Made by a program: the position numbers and the translations under genes | Shown here: piece by piece, positions 14,101 to 22,655 of the stretch | How the letters are laid out: each line of letters opens with the position of its first letter | How positions within the stretch are numbered: position 1 is the stretch's first letter | The notes under the pieces: generated by a model | What the model saw: only the letters and a program-made list of their open reading frames with translations | Database searches by the model: none | What the model was told of the DNA's origin: nothing | Assembly (NCBI GenBank): GCA_046160625.1 | Contig: JBJXGZ010000111.1 | Coordinates: forward strand, 1 to 64,000 | Length of the DNA stretch: 64,000 bases | DNA from: M3007 sp046160625 | Lineage (GTDB): Bacteria; Bacteroidota; Bacteroidia; Chitinophagales; Saprospiraceae | Reading direction: 5' to 3'

Positions 14101-15318
14101 ATGAAAAAACATGTTTTTCAACTGAATGAGATTTCCAGAAAACGGACGCGCCACATCATGGGCCTTATGTCGGGCACCTCTTTGGATGGGTTGGACGTGG
14201 CCTTGTGCGCGTTTACAGGCTCAGGTCAGCAGACTCGCGTAAAGGTTTTGCAGTTTGAAACGGTGCCCTACGAGGAGGAATTCAAGGACGAAATCAGGAA
14301 GGTTTTTGCCCAAAAACGAATTGATTTTCAGCACCTTGTATTATTGAATGCGCTGATTGCGGAACGTCACGCAGCAATAGTAAACCAATGTCTGAAAATG
14401 TGGAAAATCAAGCCAGAAGAGGTGGATTTGCTGGCCTCGCATGGGCAAACAATGTTCCATGCACCGCGCGTTTTTCACGGCTTGCCAGACTATCCTAATG
14501 CCACGCTCCAAATCGGCGATGGAGACCATCTTGCCGTCCGCACCGGCATTATTACGGTGTCAGATTTTCGGCAAAAACACATCGCCGCAGGTGGTGAGGG
14601 TGCGCCGCTAGCGCTTTATGGCGATTACTTTTTATTCTCTAAAAAAGGGGAAGAGCGATACTTGCTCAATATTGGCGGCATTGCTAATTTTACCTATCTG
14701 CCTGGAAATCAAGATCCTGCACAAGCATTTGCTTCGGACACAGGCCCAGGAAACACCCTGCTTGATGCTTTTGCGAGAGAACTATTTGGAGTACCCTATG
14801 ATGAAGGTGCTCGCCTTGCCTCCAATGGCCGAGTAGACGAGCGACTGCTTGAAATCCTAAAATCAGAACCGTATTTTGCCAAACCACTCCCAAAAACCAC
14901 CGGCCCGGAACTGTTTTCCCTTGAATGGGTCAAGGCGGCGATTGCGCAATTGCCGAAGGGCAATCCAAACCCTTATGATGTTATGGCAACCCTTACAAAG
15001 CTTACCGCAGACACGATAGCAGATGCGATGCTCCGTGTCGAGGTGACACCTCCTCCTGCGTCGGAGATGTCACCTCGAAGATCCATCTATCTAAGTGGCG
15101 GAGGTGCACACAATCCATTGATTGTTAAGTATTTAAAGCTTAGATTACCCAGTTTCAAAATCCACCCAATGGCAAAACTGGGCATTGGTGGAGATGCCAA
15201 AGAAGCCGTTCTTTTTGCTGTTTTAGCCAATGAAACCGTGGCGGGTAGGGTAGGAGAGGCAGCAGTTTTGGGCGGTATCCCCTTGGTGGGGATGGGGAAG
15301 GTGTCGTTTCCAGGGTAG
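14101..15318 (+). CDS. anmK: Anhydro-N-acetylmuramic acid kinase, with an in-frame hairpin insertion
   Basis: A 405-residue sugar kinase of the ASKHA fold. AnmK cleaves and phosphorylates 1,6-anhydro-MurNAc to MurNAc-6-P during cell-wall recycling. Motifs: GLMSGTSLDGLDVAL (ATP loop, about residues 21-35), ASHGQTMFH, DTGPGNTLLDAF and SGGGAHNPLI. Between the helix TADTIADAMLR and the strand SIYLSGGGAHN sits a 14-residue segment, VEVTPPPASEMSPR (313-326), encoded by the hairpin at 15038-15078. That segment looks like an inserted repeat in a surface loop, because families usually have only a few residues there. The ATG at 14101 is the first good start. Confidence 0.93.
   Translation: MKKHVFQLNEISRKRTRHIMGLMSGTSLDGLDVALCAFTGSGQQTRVKVLQFETVPYEEEFKDEIRKVFAQKRIDFQHLVLLNALIAERHAAIVNQCLKMWKIKPEEVDLLASHGQTMFHAPRVFHGLPDYPNATLQIGDGDHLAVRTGIITVSDFRQKHIAAGGEGAPLALYGDYFLFSKKGEERYLLNIGGIANFTYLPGNQDPAQAFASDTGPGNTLLDAFARELFGVPYDEGARLASNGRVDERLLEILKSEPYFAKPLPKTTGPELFSLEWVKAAIAQLPKGNPNPYDVMATLTKLTADTIADAMLRVEVTPPPASEMSPRRSIYLSGGGAHNPLIVKYLKLRLPSFKIHPMAKLGIGGDAKEAVLFAVLANETVAGRVGEAAVLGGIPLVGMGKVSFPG
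15038..15078. repeat. Intragenic 16-bp inverted repeat inside anmK
   Basis: Arms 15038-15053 and 15063-15078 pair with one mismatch around a 9-nt loop. The word gaggtgacacctc is itself near-palindromic. The element adds 14 codons in frame to anmK. Confidence 0.85.
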
Positions 15319-15338
15319 GGGTTTAGAGGTATAATTTT

Positions 15339-15422
15339 TTTTGACAGGATTTACAGGATAAACAGGATTTACCTCTATAAATTCGCGGTTGAATCCTGTT
15401 TATCCTGTAAATCCTGTCAAAA
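15339..15422. terminator. Perfect 31-bp inverted repeat between convergent anmK and kdsB
   Basis: Arms 15339-15369 and 15392-15422 are exact reverse complements with a 22-nt loop. The stem is built from three copies of acaggat(tt), and each arm ends in a T-run on the outgoing strand. Placed between two convergent stops, it fits a bidirectional terminator. It contains the kdsB TGA (15417-15419). Confidence 0.85.
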
Positions 15423-16154
15423 TTGAAATTTAGGCAATCCCTCCAAATCCTCTGGCGTATCCACTCCTTGCGTCTCCCATTCCGTCACGCCAACCGCAAT
15501 ACGAAAACCATGCTCCAGCCAGCGCAATTGTTCCAGGGATTCTGCTATTTCCAAGGGGGTAGGGGAGAGCTCGGCAATTTTCAACAGCGCTTCTCGTCGG
15601 AACCCGTAAAGGCCAATATGCTTGTAAAAATCTTGTTTTTCAAGCCAATTTTCTGGGTTCACACCTCGAACAAAGGGAATAGGGTGGCGGCTGAAATAGA
15701 TTGCCCCGACTTTTTCGGAAAAGACCAGCTTAACCACATTCGGGTTGCTCAAAAAATCAGGCCGATCAATTTTCTTGGCAAGGGTAGCGATAGCAGCGTG
15801 TGGATTTTGCAACAAAGTATCCGCCAATAAATCAATCTGTTGTGGTTGGATGAACGGTTCGTCGCCCTGTACATTCAACACAAAAGCGGCTTCAGAGAAT
15901 CGTCGCGCTACTTCTGCACAACGATCTGTGCCGCTCGGATGTGCTGGGCTTGTCATCAACACCTCGGCTCCAATATCCCGCACATGGTTAAAAATACGGT
16001 CGTCGTCTGTGGCCACCACCACCCGATCCACTTGGGTGGATTGGTTAACTTGTTCTAAAACCCGCTGAATCATGCTTTTTCCAGCAATATTGGTCAGAGC
16101 TTTGCCGGGGAAACGGGTAGAGGCCCAGCGGGCAGGAATTACAGCGAGTACCAT
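15417..16154 (-). CDS. kdsB: 3-deoxy-manno-octulosonate cytidylyltransferase
   Basis: A 245-residue CMP-KDO synthetase, which activates KDO with CTP for lipid A core synthesis in the cytoplasm. The N-terminus MVLAVIPARWASTRFPGKAL is the nucleotide-binding signature; LNVQGDEPFIQPQQ and VATDDDRIF carry the Asp residues that hold Mg2+, and HIGLYGFRREALL is family-specific. The length matches the usual 245-255. The last codons (KFQF-stop) abut the 31-bp hairpin, which supplies the TGA. The gene shows that the organism makes a KDO-containing outer-membrane lipid. Confidence 0.96.
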   Translation of the reverse strand: MVLAVIPARWASTRFPGKALTNIAGKSMIQRVLEQVNQSTQVDRVVVATDDDRIFNHVRDIGAEVLMTSPAHPSGTDRCAEVARRFSEAAFVLNVQGDEPFIQPQQIDLLADTLLQNPHAAIATLAKKIDRPDFLSNPNVVKLVFSEKVGAIYFSRHPIPFVRGVNPENWLEKQDFYKHIGLYGFRREALLKIAELSPTPLEIAESLEQLRWLEHGFRIAVGVTEWETQGVDTPEDLEGLPKFQF

Positions 16155-16181
16155 TTTTTTCAGAAGAGTGGGTTAGATGCG

Positions 16182-16189
16182 TATTTTTG
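16182..16189 (+). promoter_or_regulatory. TATTTTTG -7 element before the LysM gene
   Basis: Exact TAnnTTTG match 74 nt before the ATG at 16264, in the divergent gap with kdsB. Confidence 0.45.
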
Positions 16190-16263
16190 CGACAGATTTC
16201 CTTTGGGCCAGCGAAAAAATTACTCCATAAGCATGTTCTATGCTCCAAACCAATTCGATACCT

Positions 16264-17109
16264 ATGAGAAAATTACCCCTTATTGTACTGTTCCTACTTC
16301 TTTTGTCAGGTTCCTTGCTGGCGCAAGAGGAACAGCCAAGTCCTTTACTCAACTCCCGTGATTCTCTTTTATTAACGGTGGAAGAAGGTAAAAAATACAT
16401 CCACCATCCTATAAAGCCTAAGCAAACCCTGTTTTCTATTTCCAGATATTACAACATTGGTCTGGAAGAACTTTTTGAATTAAACCCTGATTTCCGTAAC
16501 GACCCTACGCTTCGTATTGGTGCTCGTGTCAAAATTCCGATTCCAAACAAGGCTATCAAGCGGTACAAAAGTAGCAGTTTCGTGGCATCCGAAAATACGG
16601 GTATTTATTATATGGTAAAACAGGGCGACAACCTGTACCAAATATCAAAGCGTTACTTTGAAATGCCCGTTGACAGTATTGCAAAGCGCAACCGCCTGAA
16701 AAACAATGCCATAAGGCCCGGACAACGCCTGCTCATGGGCTGGATGGGCACAGAAGGATTTCATGCTGATTGGCGCCCTGTGCGCCCTGTCACCGAATCT
16801 GATGTCTTGAAATCCCAGTATAATGAAGGAAAGAAGGGTAAAAAAGAAAACTCAGCTCAAGGAGTCTGCTTTTGGCCTAAAGACAGCAAGGAAAAGGGTT
16901 CACTATACGCGCTTCACCGAGATGCTAAAATTGGTAGCATCATCTGCGTCAACAATCCCATGGGCAACCGCACAGTGTATGCAAAGGTAATAGGAAGAAT
17001 CCCTGAGGGCTACGAACGCAACATAGAAGTTGTTTTGTCGCCTGAAGCCGCCCGCAAACTTGGCGCTCGCGATCCTCGCTTCTTTGTAAAAACAAAATAT
17101 TTAAAATAA
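16264..17109 (+). CDS. Secreted protein with two LysM domains and a DPBB-like C-terminus
   Basis: A 281-residue exported protein. The signal peptide covers residues 1-20 (cleavage after LLAQ or nearby). LysM repeats lie at about 48-92 (KPKQTLFSISRYYNI ... IGARVKIPI) and 115-158 (KQGDNLYQISKRYF ... PGQRLLMGW); these bind peptidoglycan GlcNAc chains. The last 75 residues (IGSIICVNNPMGNRTVYAKVIGRIPEG ... LSPEAARKLGARDPRF) match the double-psi beta-barrel pattern of RlpA/septal proteins, but no catalytic Asp/His pair is clear. A cell-wall-associated structural role is likely. The ATG at 16264 is chosen because the signal peptide starts there. The downstream lipoprotein gene follows after 43 nt. 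Confidence 0.85.
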   Translation: MRKLPLIVLFLLLLSGSLLAQEEQPSPLLNSRDSLLLTVEEGKKYIHHPIKPKQTLFSISRYYNIGLEELFELNPDFRNDPTLRIGARVKIPIPNKAIKRYKSSSFVASENTGIYYMVKQGDNLYQISKRYFEMPVDSIAKRNRLKNNAIRPGQRLLMGWMGTEGFHADWRPVRPVTESDVLKSQYNEGKKGKKENSAQGVCFWPKDSKEKGSLYALHRDAKIGSIICVNNPMGNRTVYAKVIGRIPEGYERNIEVVLSPEAARKLGARDPRFFVKTKYLK

Positions 17110-17152
17110 CAAATCAGGGCGAAAGCCCTTCCCGCGCTCAAACATTTGACAC

Positions 17153-17980
17153 ATGAACAAAGCATTTATCCTCGCTAATCTATTGGTTTTCACGCTGTTG
17201 GCATGCAAACAGGACCCTAAAATAAGTCAGGGGGTACCGGTTCATATGCAGCCAGGCGAACAGGCCAATCCAACAGTGCTGGCTGGCCACTGGATTGCCA
17301 TGAACTTTTGCGCTTTTGCCAACCAATACGGCTCAGTTCTCGGAGCTATGAATAATGGTCACCTCCCATATGCTTACGCATTCACATTCAATCCTGCAAA
17401 ACCTGACAGTGTACTTTGCTACAACGCTTTTGAGTCTTGGACGCTACCTATTAGATATAATGTTGATACCCTTGAATTGATGGGCGCTCGACCTGGCAAA
17501 TCGATCTACCTGATTTATGATTCGAAGGGAGACAAGGAAATCACGATGATTGACCCTACCGAAGGCAGAGTACAACTCGACAGGTTCATCAAATCAAAAG
17601 CAGGCACTGTTGACGGTTACACAGCCTTTACTACTGCTTTGAACCACAATCTTTTAAATGGAGCATTTAAACTTTTGGGCAAGGGCGCAGGCGGCCAGAT
17701 ATCCTTTACGCCCGGAGGCTTTTTGCTGGGCTTGAAAGGTTACGACCGTTACGAGATTTGCACGGGAGGCGATTGCTTTTTAGCGGGACAAGACATTGAT
17801 GTGATTACCCTTTTTGATTCAAAGGACGAGGCAAATACCTCCAAATTTTTCGGGTATCGTTATAATGAGAATAATGACACATTGACTTTTTACAACCTTG
17901 TCAATAAAAATCCAGAGGAAAAAGGCCTGTATAAGGTTGCTGCACCGGCTTTTAAATTTTCTCGAAAAAAGCAAATGTAA
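17153..17980 (+). CDS. Hypothetical lipoprotein, 275 residues
   Basis: A 275-residue exported protein. The N-terminal signal ends in LLAC, so Cys18 is the likely lipidated residue. I do not recognise the mature domain. It begins with a flexible segment (KQDPKISQGVPVHMQPGEQ), then aromatic-rich beta-type segments such as LAGHWIAMNFCAFANQYGS and YRYNENNDTLTFYNLV. Several Cys residues and a GGQISFTPGGFLLGLKGYDRYEICTGGDCFL stretch suggest a disulphide-stabilised fold of the lipocalin-like type (inference). It follows the LysM gene after 43 nt (a small GAAA-loop hairpin lies in between) and is ended by the hairpin at 17984-18020. Confidence 0.75.
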   Translation: MNKAFILANLLVFTLLACKQDPKISQGVPVHMQPGEQANPTVLAGHWIAMNFCAFANQYGSVLGAMNNGHLPYAYAFTFNPAKPDSVLCYNAFESWTLPIRYNVDTLELMGARPGKSIYLIYDSKGDKEITMIDPTEGRVQLDRFIKSKAGTVDGYTAFTTALNHNLLNGAFKLLGKGAGGQISFTPGGFLLGLKGYDRYEICTGGDCFLAGQDIDVITLFDSKDEANTSKFFGYRYNENNDTLTFYNLVNKNPEEKGLYKVAAPAFKFSRKKQM

Positions 17981-17983
17981 GAA

Positions 17984-18020
17984 GCGTGGCTTATAAAACT
18001 ATTTGTTTGATAAGCCACGC
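17984..18020 (+). terminator. Hairpin terminator before ribH
   Basis: Perfect 11-bp arms 17984-17994 and 18010-18020 around a 15-nt loop, followed a few bases later by aaatttt. It begins 3 nt after the lipoprotein stop and separates it from ribH. Confidence 0.7.
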
Positions 18021-18083
18021 CATAAATTTTATTTTGCAAAAGGGTAGGGTAGTGCCTCCAAACCTGAAATTCAAAAACAACAA

Positions 18084-18605
18084 ATGGCTTCAGTGCTCAA
18101 AAATCTTTCTGCCTACAACGACAAGGACGTGCCAAGTGCCGAGGATATGATCTTTGGTGTGATCGTGGCAGAATGGAATCCACAAATTACGCACGTGCTT
18201 TACGAAGGCTGCTATAATGCGCTTGTAAAGCATGGCGCGAAGCCTGAAAATATTTACACCATGCAGGTGCCTGGTTCATTTGAACTGACGGCTGGAGCGC
18301 GTATTCTAAACGGGCAGCAAAACGTAGATGCTGTGATTTGTCTTGGCTGCGTCATCAAGGGAGAAACCAACCATGATGAATATATCAATCATGCTGTGGC
18401 AATTGGTCTGACTAATTTGGGGCTGACTACAGGCAAACCACATATTTTTGGCCTAATCACCACCAACTCAGAGCAGCAGGCTTTGGACCGGGCGGGCGGC
18501 AAACACGGCAACAAAGGTGTGGAGGCTGCTATAACCGCCATTAGAATGGCTTCCTTGAAAAAAACTCCCATTAAAGGCAAAGAAAAAAGAGCCATAGGGT
18601 TCTGA
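18084..18605 (+). CDS. ribH: 6,7-dimethyl-8-ribityllumazine synthase
   Basis: A 173-residue lumazine synthase, which makes the riboflavin precursor from ArP and 3,4-dihydroxy-2-butanone 4-phosphate in the cytoplasm. The fold motifs are in order: VAEWNPQITHVLYEGCYNAL, MQVPGSFELTAGAR (substrate loop), CLGCVIKGETNHDEYI (with the active-site His), GKPHIFGLITTNSEQQALDRAGG, and a C-terminal basic tail. No other rib gene adjoins it, and no FMN riboswitch was seen in the 100 nt upstream. A 9-bp AT-only hairpin at 18613-18635 follows the stop. Confidence 0.97.
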   Translation: MASVLKNLSAYNDKDVPSAEDMIFGVIVAEWNPQITHVLYEGCYNALVKHGAKPENIYTMQVPGSFELTAGARILNGQQNVDAVICLGCVIKGETNHDEYINHAVAIGLTNLGLTTGKPHIFGLITTNSEQQALDRAGGKHGNKGVEAAITAIRMASLKKTPIKGKEKRAIGF

Positions 18606-18756
18606 TTTTTGCATAAATTATTTTCTATAATTTATATTATGTTAAATAGAGGTTAGCAAAATGGCACCCTGGAAAATCTACGGGGCGGCTTCCTCCAAAG
18701 CCACTACATTTGCGCAATCTTGTAACCAACCCATTTTCGCATTTGCCTGTTTTTCA

Positions 18757-20157
18757 ATGAAAAACACTTATCACGACCTTGTAGCACAGACGTTTGATTT
18801 CCCGCAAGACGGATTTAGCCTGAAAAACAACCGCTTGTTATTCAATGAGATAGACGTTTACGAACTTATCAAAAAATACGGCACACCGCTCAAACTCACC
18901 TATCTTCCCAAGATTGGAGAAAAAATACAAACCGCCCGCAAACTCTTTCGCGATGCCATTCAACGGCACAATTACAACGGAAAATATATCTATTGTTACT
19001 GCACCAAAAGTTCCCACTTTTCCTTTATTCTAAACGAGGTGCTGGAAAATGGCACGCAGCTGGAAACCTCCGCCGCCTTTGATGTTGACCTCATTTGGCG
19101 ACTTTACAAACAAGGAAAGATAAACAAGGGTACCATCATTGTTCACAATGGCTACAAACCTCATCAATATGCTGAGCGTATCGTAGGTCTGATAAATGAA
19201 GGGTTCACAAATATTATTCCTGTAGTAGACAATGCTCAGGAGTTAGAAATGTACGATGCCATGCTGCCTAAAGGACCCCATTCCATCGGCTTGCGTATGG
19301 CTACTGAGGAAGAGCCAAATTTTGAGTTTTACACCTCCAGACTTGGTATTCGTCAGAGCGAAATCATGTCGTTTTATCAGGAAAAACTGGCTAAGAACCC
19401 TAAATTTGAACTGAAAATGCTCCACTTCTTCGTGGATATTGGCATAAAAGACACCTTGTATTACTGGAGCGAGTTGAAAAAAGGCATCAAAACCTATTGT
19501 CAACTTAGGAAGCTCTGCCCTACCCTGACCTGCTTTAATATCGGTGGCGGTATGCCGATCAGAAATTCGCTTGGCTTTGAATACGATTATCCTTACATGG
19601 TTAGCGAAATCGTACGTATGATAAAAGATGCCTGCGACAGCGAAGGCGTGCCAGAACCTGATATATATTCAGAATTTGGCAAGTACACCGTTGGCGAGAG
19701 TGGGGCCACGATTTTTTCGGTGATTGGCAAGAAAAAACAGAACGATTCAGAAGAATGGTACATGCTTGACAACTCACTAATCAACACATTGCCAGATAGT
19801 TGGGGTATCAAGGAACGCTTCATTCTACTTCCAGTGAACCACTGGGAAAAGGAGTACCAGCGCGTTAATATCGGCGGGATTAGTTGTGACAATGCTGATT
19901 ACTACAACTCCGAGGCGCATATTAATCAAGTGTACCTGCCTTCTTACGATGCGGATAAAGACGACCCGCTTTATCTAGGATTTTTTCATACAGGCGCTTA
20001 TCAAGAAGCATTGAGCGGATATGGCGGCTTGAAACACTGCCTCATTCCTGCCCCCAAACACATTTTGATCGACAAGAACTATTACGGCGAATTCGTGGAT
20101 TGGGAAATTTTCAAAGAGCAGGATTCGGACTCAATGTTGCGGATTTTGGGGTATTAG
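18757..20157 (+). CDS. Arginine decarboxylase, Bacteroidota type (PLP, fold III)
   Basis: A 466-residue fold-type III PLP decarboxylase close to the Bacteroidota/Chlorobi proteins annotated as arginine decarboxylase, distant from E. coli SpeA. The PLP-binding Lys84 sits in YCYCTKSSHF; FNIGGGMPIRNS is the glycine-rich phosphate loop, and SEFGKYTVGESGATIF and SCDNADYYNSE carry the C-terminal substrate-site residues. It probably makes agmatine for polyamine synthesis. A diaminopimelate or carboxynorspermidine decarboxylase role is less likely. I placed the start at MKNTYHDL; the frame is open further upstream, but those 32 residues are unconserved. A 31-bp perfect hairpin follows 3 nt after the stop. 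Confidence 0.87.
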   Translation: MKNTYHDLVAQTFDFPQDGFSLKNNRLLFNEIDVYELIKKYGTPLKLTYLPKIGEKIQTARKLFRDAIQRHNYNGKYIYCYCTKSSHFSFILNEVLENGTQLETSAAFDVDLIWRLYKQGKINKGTIIVHNGYKPHQYAERIVGLINEGFTNIIPVVDNAQELEMYDAMLPKGPHSIGLRMATEEEPNFEFYTSRLGIRQSEIMSFYQEKLAKNPKFELKMLHFFVDIGIKDTLYYWSELKKGIKTYCQLRKLCPTLTCFNIGGGMPIRNSLGFEYDYPYMVSEIVRMIKDACDSEGVPEPDIYSEFGKYTVGESGATIFSVIGKKKQNDSEEWYMLDNSLINTLPDSWGIKERFILLPVNHWEKEYQRVNIGGISCDNADYYNSEAHINQVYLPSYDADKDDPLYLGFFHTGAYQEALSGYGGLKHCLIPAPKHILIDKNYYGEFVDWEIFKEQDSDSMLRILGY

Positions 20158-20159
20158 GG

Positions 20160-20238
20160 ATTTCACGCAACGCCGCGACGGCGCAACGTTAAATGTACTT
20201 GAACTAAAACGTTGCGCCGTCGCGGCGTTGCGTGAAAT
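20160..20238. terminator. Perfect 31-bp GC-rich inverted repeat after the arginine decarboxylase gene
   Basis: Arms 20160-20190 and 20208-20238 are exact reverse complements around a 17-nt loop. The stem repeats gcaacg/gcgcaacg. It follows the decarboxylase stop by 2 nt and precedes the promoter of the cytochrome/DUF1501 operon. No T-run follows, so a classical Rho-independent terminator is not certain. Confidence 0.75.
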
Positions 20239-20279
20239 TATCGCCCTACCCTCCTACCCTACCCTTTATTGAACTTGGA

Positions 20280-20287
20280 TAATTTTG
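20280..20287 (+). promoter_or_regulatory. TAATTTTG -7 element of the cytochrome/DUF1501 operon
   Basis: Exact TAnnTTTG match 41 nt before the ATG at 20328. It is the only such element seen before the five co-directional genes. Confidence 0.55.
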
Positions 20288-20327
20288 TGATATTTACCCC
20301 GCGTAACCATCGCTTGAATTGCCCTAT

Positions 20328-22652
20328 ATGTCTAAAATTAAATTTTTAGCATTTTTATGCTCCTTTATGGCTCTAATCGGCCTTTGGAACGCTTGTAACC
20401 GTCAAAGTGGTCTCCAAAATGACGGTTTGCCTGATCAAATCAGTTATAATTTTCATGTTCGCCCCATTTTATCCGACAAATGTTTCGTTTGCCACGGCCC
20501 GGATAAAAATCAATTAAAAGCCGGTCTCCGCCTGGATCAGGCTGAAAGTGCCAATGCGCCACTAAAGGAAACAAAAGGGGCATATGCCATTGTCCCGGGT
20601 AGGCCTGAGGATTCGGAATTGATGCGCCGAATCACCTCTCAAGTTCCTGATTATCAAATGCCTACGCCAGATTCGCATTTAGGGCCTTTGAGCGAACGCG
20701 AGATAAGTATTCTGAAAAGATGGATTGAGCAAGGTGCTGTTTATGAGAAACACTGGGCATTGTTGCCACCCTTAAAAACTGAATTGCCGAAGACCAAAGA
20801 CAAAAACTGGCCTAAAAACGAGATTGATTATTTCACCCTTGACAAAATGGCCGAAAAGGGTCTGAAACCCAATGCAGAAGCATCCAAGGAGTATTTGCTA
20901 AAAAGGGCTTCACTGGATCTGACAGGTCTTTTGCCAAATGAGGCAGAAATGGACTTGTTTCTGACTGAAAAGGATGAAAACGCTTACGAAAAAGTGCTTG
21001 ACCGCCTGTTGACAAGCCCACACTATGGCGAAAAAATGGCTTTGCTTTGGCTGGATATCGCGCGTTACTCCGATAGTTATGGCTATCAGGACGATAATAT
21101 CCGTAGTCAATGGCCTTACCGCGACTGGCTCATTCACGCGTTGAACAGGAATATGCCTTACGATCAGTTTGTAACCTGGCAATTGGCGGGGGACCTGCTG
21201 CCTAATGCCAGCAAGGAACAAATTTTGGCGACTGCATTTCTGCGAAATCACAAATACACCGAAGAAGGTGGAGTTATTCCAGAGGAATATCGAATTGAAT
21301 ACGCACTAGACAAGGTAAAGACCTACACCAAAGGTATGTTGGCCCTGACGGTTGAATGTGCGCAATGCCATGACCACAAGTACGACCCCATCTCGCAAAA
21401 GGATTATTATCAACTGTTCGGTTTTTTCAACACCTCCAAAGAATCTGGTTTTGAAGGGGATGTAAGTGTTTCCATGCCCGCAAAAAAACCTGTTCTGACA
21501 CTTACGAATGCTGATGTGACTAGCATTCTGCAATTTATCAATAAGCGCGATACAAGCACTTTAATGGTGTCAGTTATGGGCGAGCTGGACACACCAAGAA
21601 CGACTTATGTACTCAATCGAGGCGCATACGATCAGCATGGACAAGTAGTGAAGCCGACAGCCCTGAATGCAGTCCTGCCTTTTGATACACTCCAGTACCC
21701 AAGCAATCGTCTGGGGCTGGCCCGATGGACGGTCACGAAAGATAATCCATTGACTGCCAGGGTATTTGTAAACCAAATATGGCAGGAATTTTTTGGCACG
21801 GGCCTGGTAAAAACTACGGGCGATTTTGGGATGCAGGGCAATTTGCCTACCCACCCTGAGTTGCTGGACTGGCTGGCTGTGGATTTCATGGAGCACAATT
21901 GGGACATAAAGCGATTGGTAAAACAGATACTGATGTCTGCCACTTATCGTCAATCCGCTGAAATAAAGGAGCAACACCTTGACCTTGATCCTGACAATAT
22001 TTACCTGGCGAGATCGCCCCGTGTGCGGTTAAAAGCGGAACTTATCCGTGATATGGTACTGGAAACCAGTCAGTTATTAAATAAAGAAATCGGAGGACCA
22101 AGCGTAAAACCTTATCAACCAAAAGGCTTGTGGGAGGGAGCAACTTCTGGTCGAGGTGTTTTAAAAACCTACGAACAGGACAAGGACAGCGCGCTGTACC
22201 GCCGTGGGATGTATACCTTCATCAAACTCACATTGCCGCCACCTTCCATGATTATCTTTGACGCCAGCAACCGCGACCAATGCGAGGTGAAACGCTCCAG
22301 GACAAATACCCCGTTACAAGCTTTTATTATGATGAATGATCCTACTGTGTTAGAGGCCTCACGAGTACTTGCGCAGTATTTACAGATTGAAGACAAGCCC
22401 TTGGATGACAAAATTGCCAGCGCATTTCGAAGGATTATTTGTCGTAAAGCTTCCGCCATTGAAATGAGCATATTGAAGGAATATTACCATGAGCAACTGC
22501 AATTGTTCACAACAAATAAACTAAACGCGCTTAAAACATTGCTTGTTGGGGATTCGCCCATTAACCGAAATTTGAATCTCAACGAATCTGCAGCGCTAAT
22601 GAAAGTCGTGAATACCATTTACAACATGGAAGAAGCCATTACCAAATCCTGA
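20328..22652 (+). CDS. Planctomycete-type cytochrome c protein, PSCyt1-DUF1549-DUF1553
   Basis: A 774-residue lipoprotein (LWNAC, Cys23). Domains in order: PSCyt1 cytochrome c (about 40-125, haem motif CFVCH at 52-56), DUF1549/PSCyt2 (about 165-375, with DIARYSDSYGYQDD and a second haem-type motif CAQCHDHKYDP at 344-348), and DUF1553/PSD1 (about 460-730, with RSRTNTPLQAF). This architecture is best known from Planctomycetes, Verrucomicrobia and some Bacteroidota, usually paired with a DUF1501 gene as here. The function is unproven; a periplasmic redox or hydrolytic step on complex carbohydrates is often proposed. It is the first gene of a five-gene operon; the next starts 3 nt after its stop. 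Confidence 0.92.
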   Translation: MSKIKFLAFLCSFMALIGLWNACNRQSGLQNDGLPDQISYNFHVRPILSDKCFVCHGPDKNQLKAGLRLDQAESANAPLKETKGAYAIVPGRPEDSELMRRITSQVPDYQMPTPDSHLGPLSEREISILKRWIEQGAVYEKHWALLPPLKTELPKTKDKNWPKNEIDYFTLDKMAEKGLKPNAEASKEYLLKRASLDLTGLLPNEAEMDLFLTEKDENAYEKVLDRLLTSPHYGEKMALLWLDIARYSDSYGYQDDNIRSQWPYRDWLIHALNRNMPYDQFVTWQLAGDLLPNASKEQILATAFLRNHKYTEEGGVIPEEYRIEYALDKVKTYTKGMLALTVECAQCHDHKYDPISQKDYYQLFGFFNTSKESGFEGDVSVSMPAKKPVLTLTNADVTSILQFINKRDTSTLMVSVMGELDTPRTTYVLNRGAYDQHGQVVKPTALNAVLPFDTLQYPSNRLGLARWTVTKDNPLTARVFVNQIWQEFFGTGLVKTTGDFGMQGNLPTHPELLDWLAVDFMEHNWDIKRLVKQILMSATYRQSAEIKEQHLDLDPDNIYLARSPRVRLKAELIRDMVLETSQLLNKEIGGPSVKPYQPKGLWEGATSGRGVLKTYEQDKDSALYRRGMYTFIKLTLPPPSMIIFDASNRDQCEVKRSRTNTPLQAFIMMNDPTVLEASRVLAQYLQIEDKPLDDKIASAFRRIICRKASAIEMSILKEYYHEQLQLFTTNKLNALKTLLVGDSPINRNLNLNESAALMKVVNTIYNMEEAITKS

Positions 22653-22655
22653 TTC

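Noticed and set aside
17981..18083. FMN riboswitch before ribH
   Set aside because: Only a simple 11-bp hairpin is present; the conserved RFN pattern is absent.
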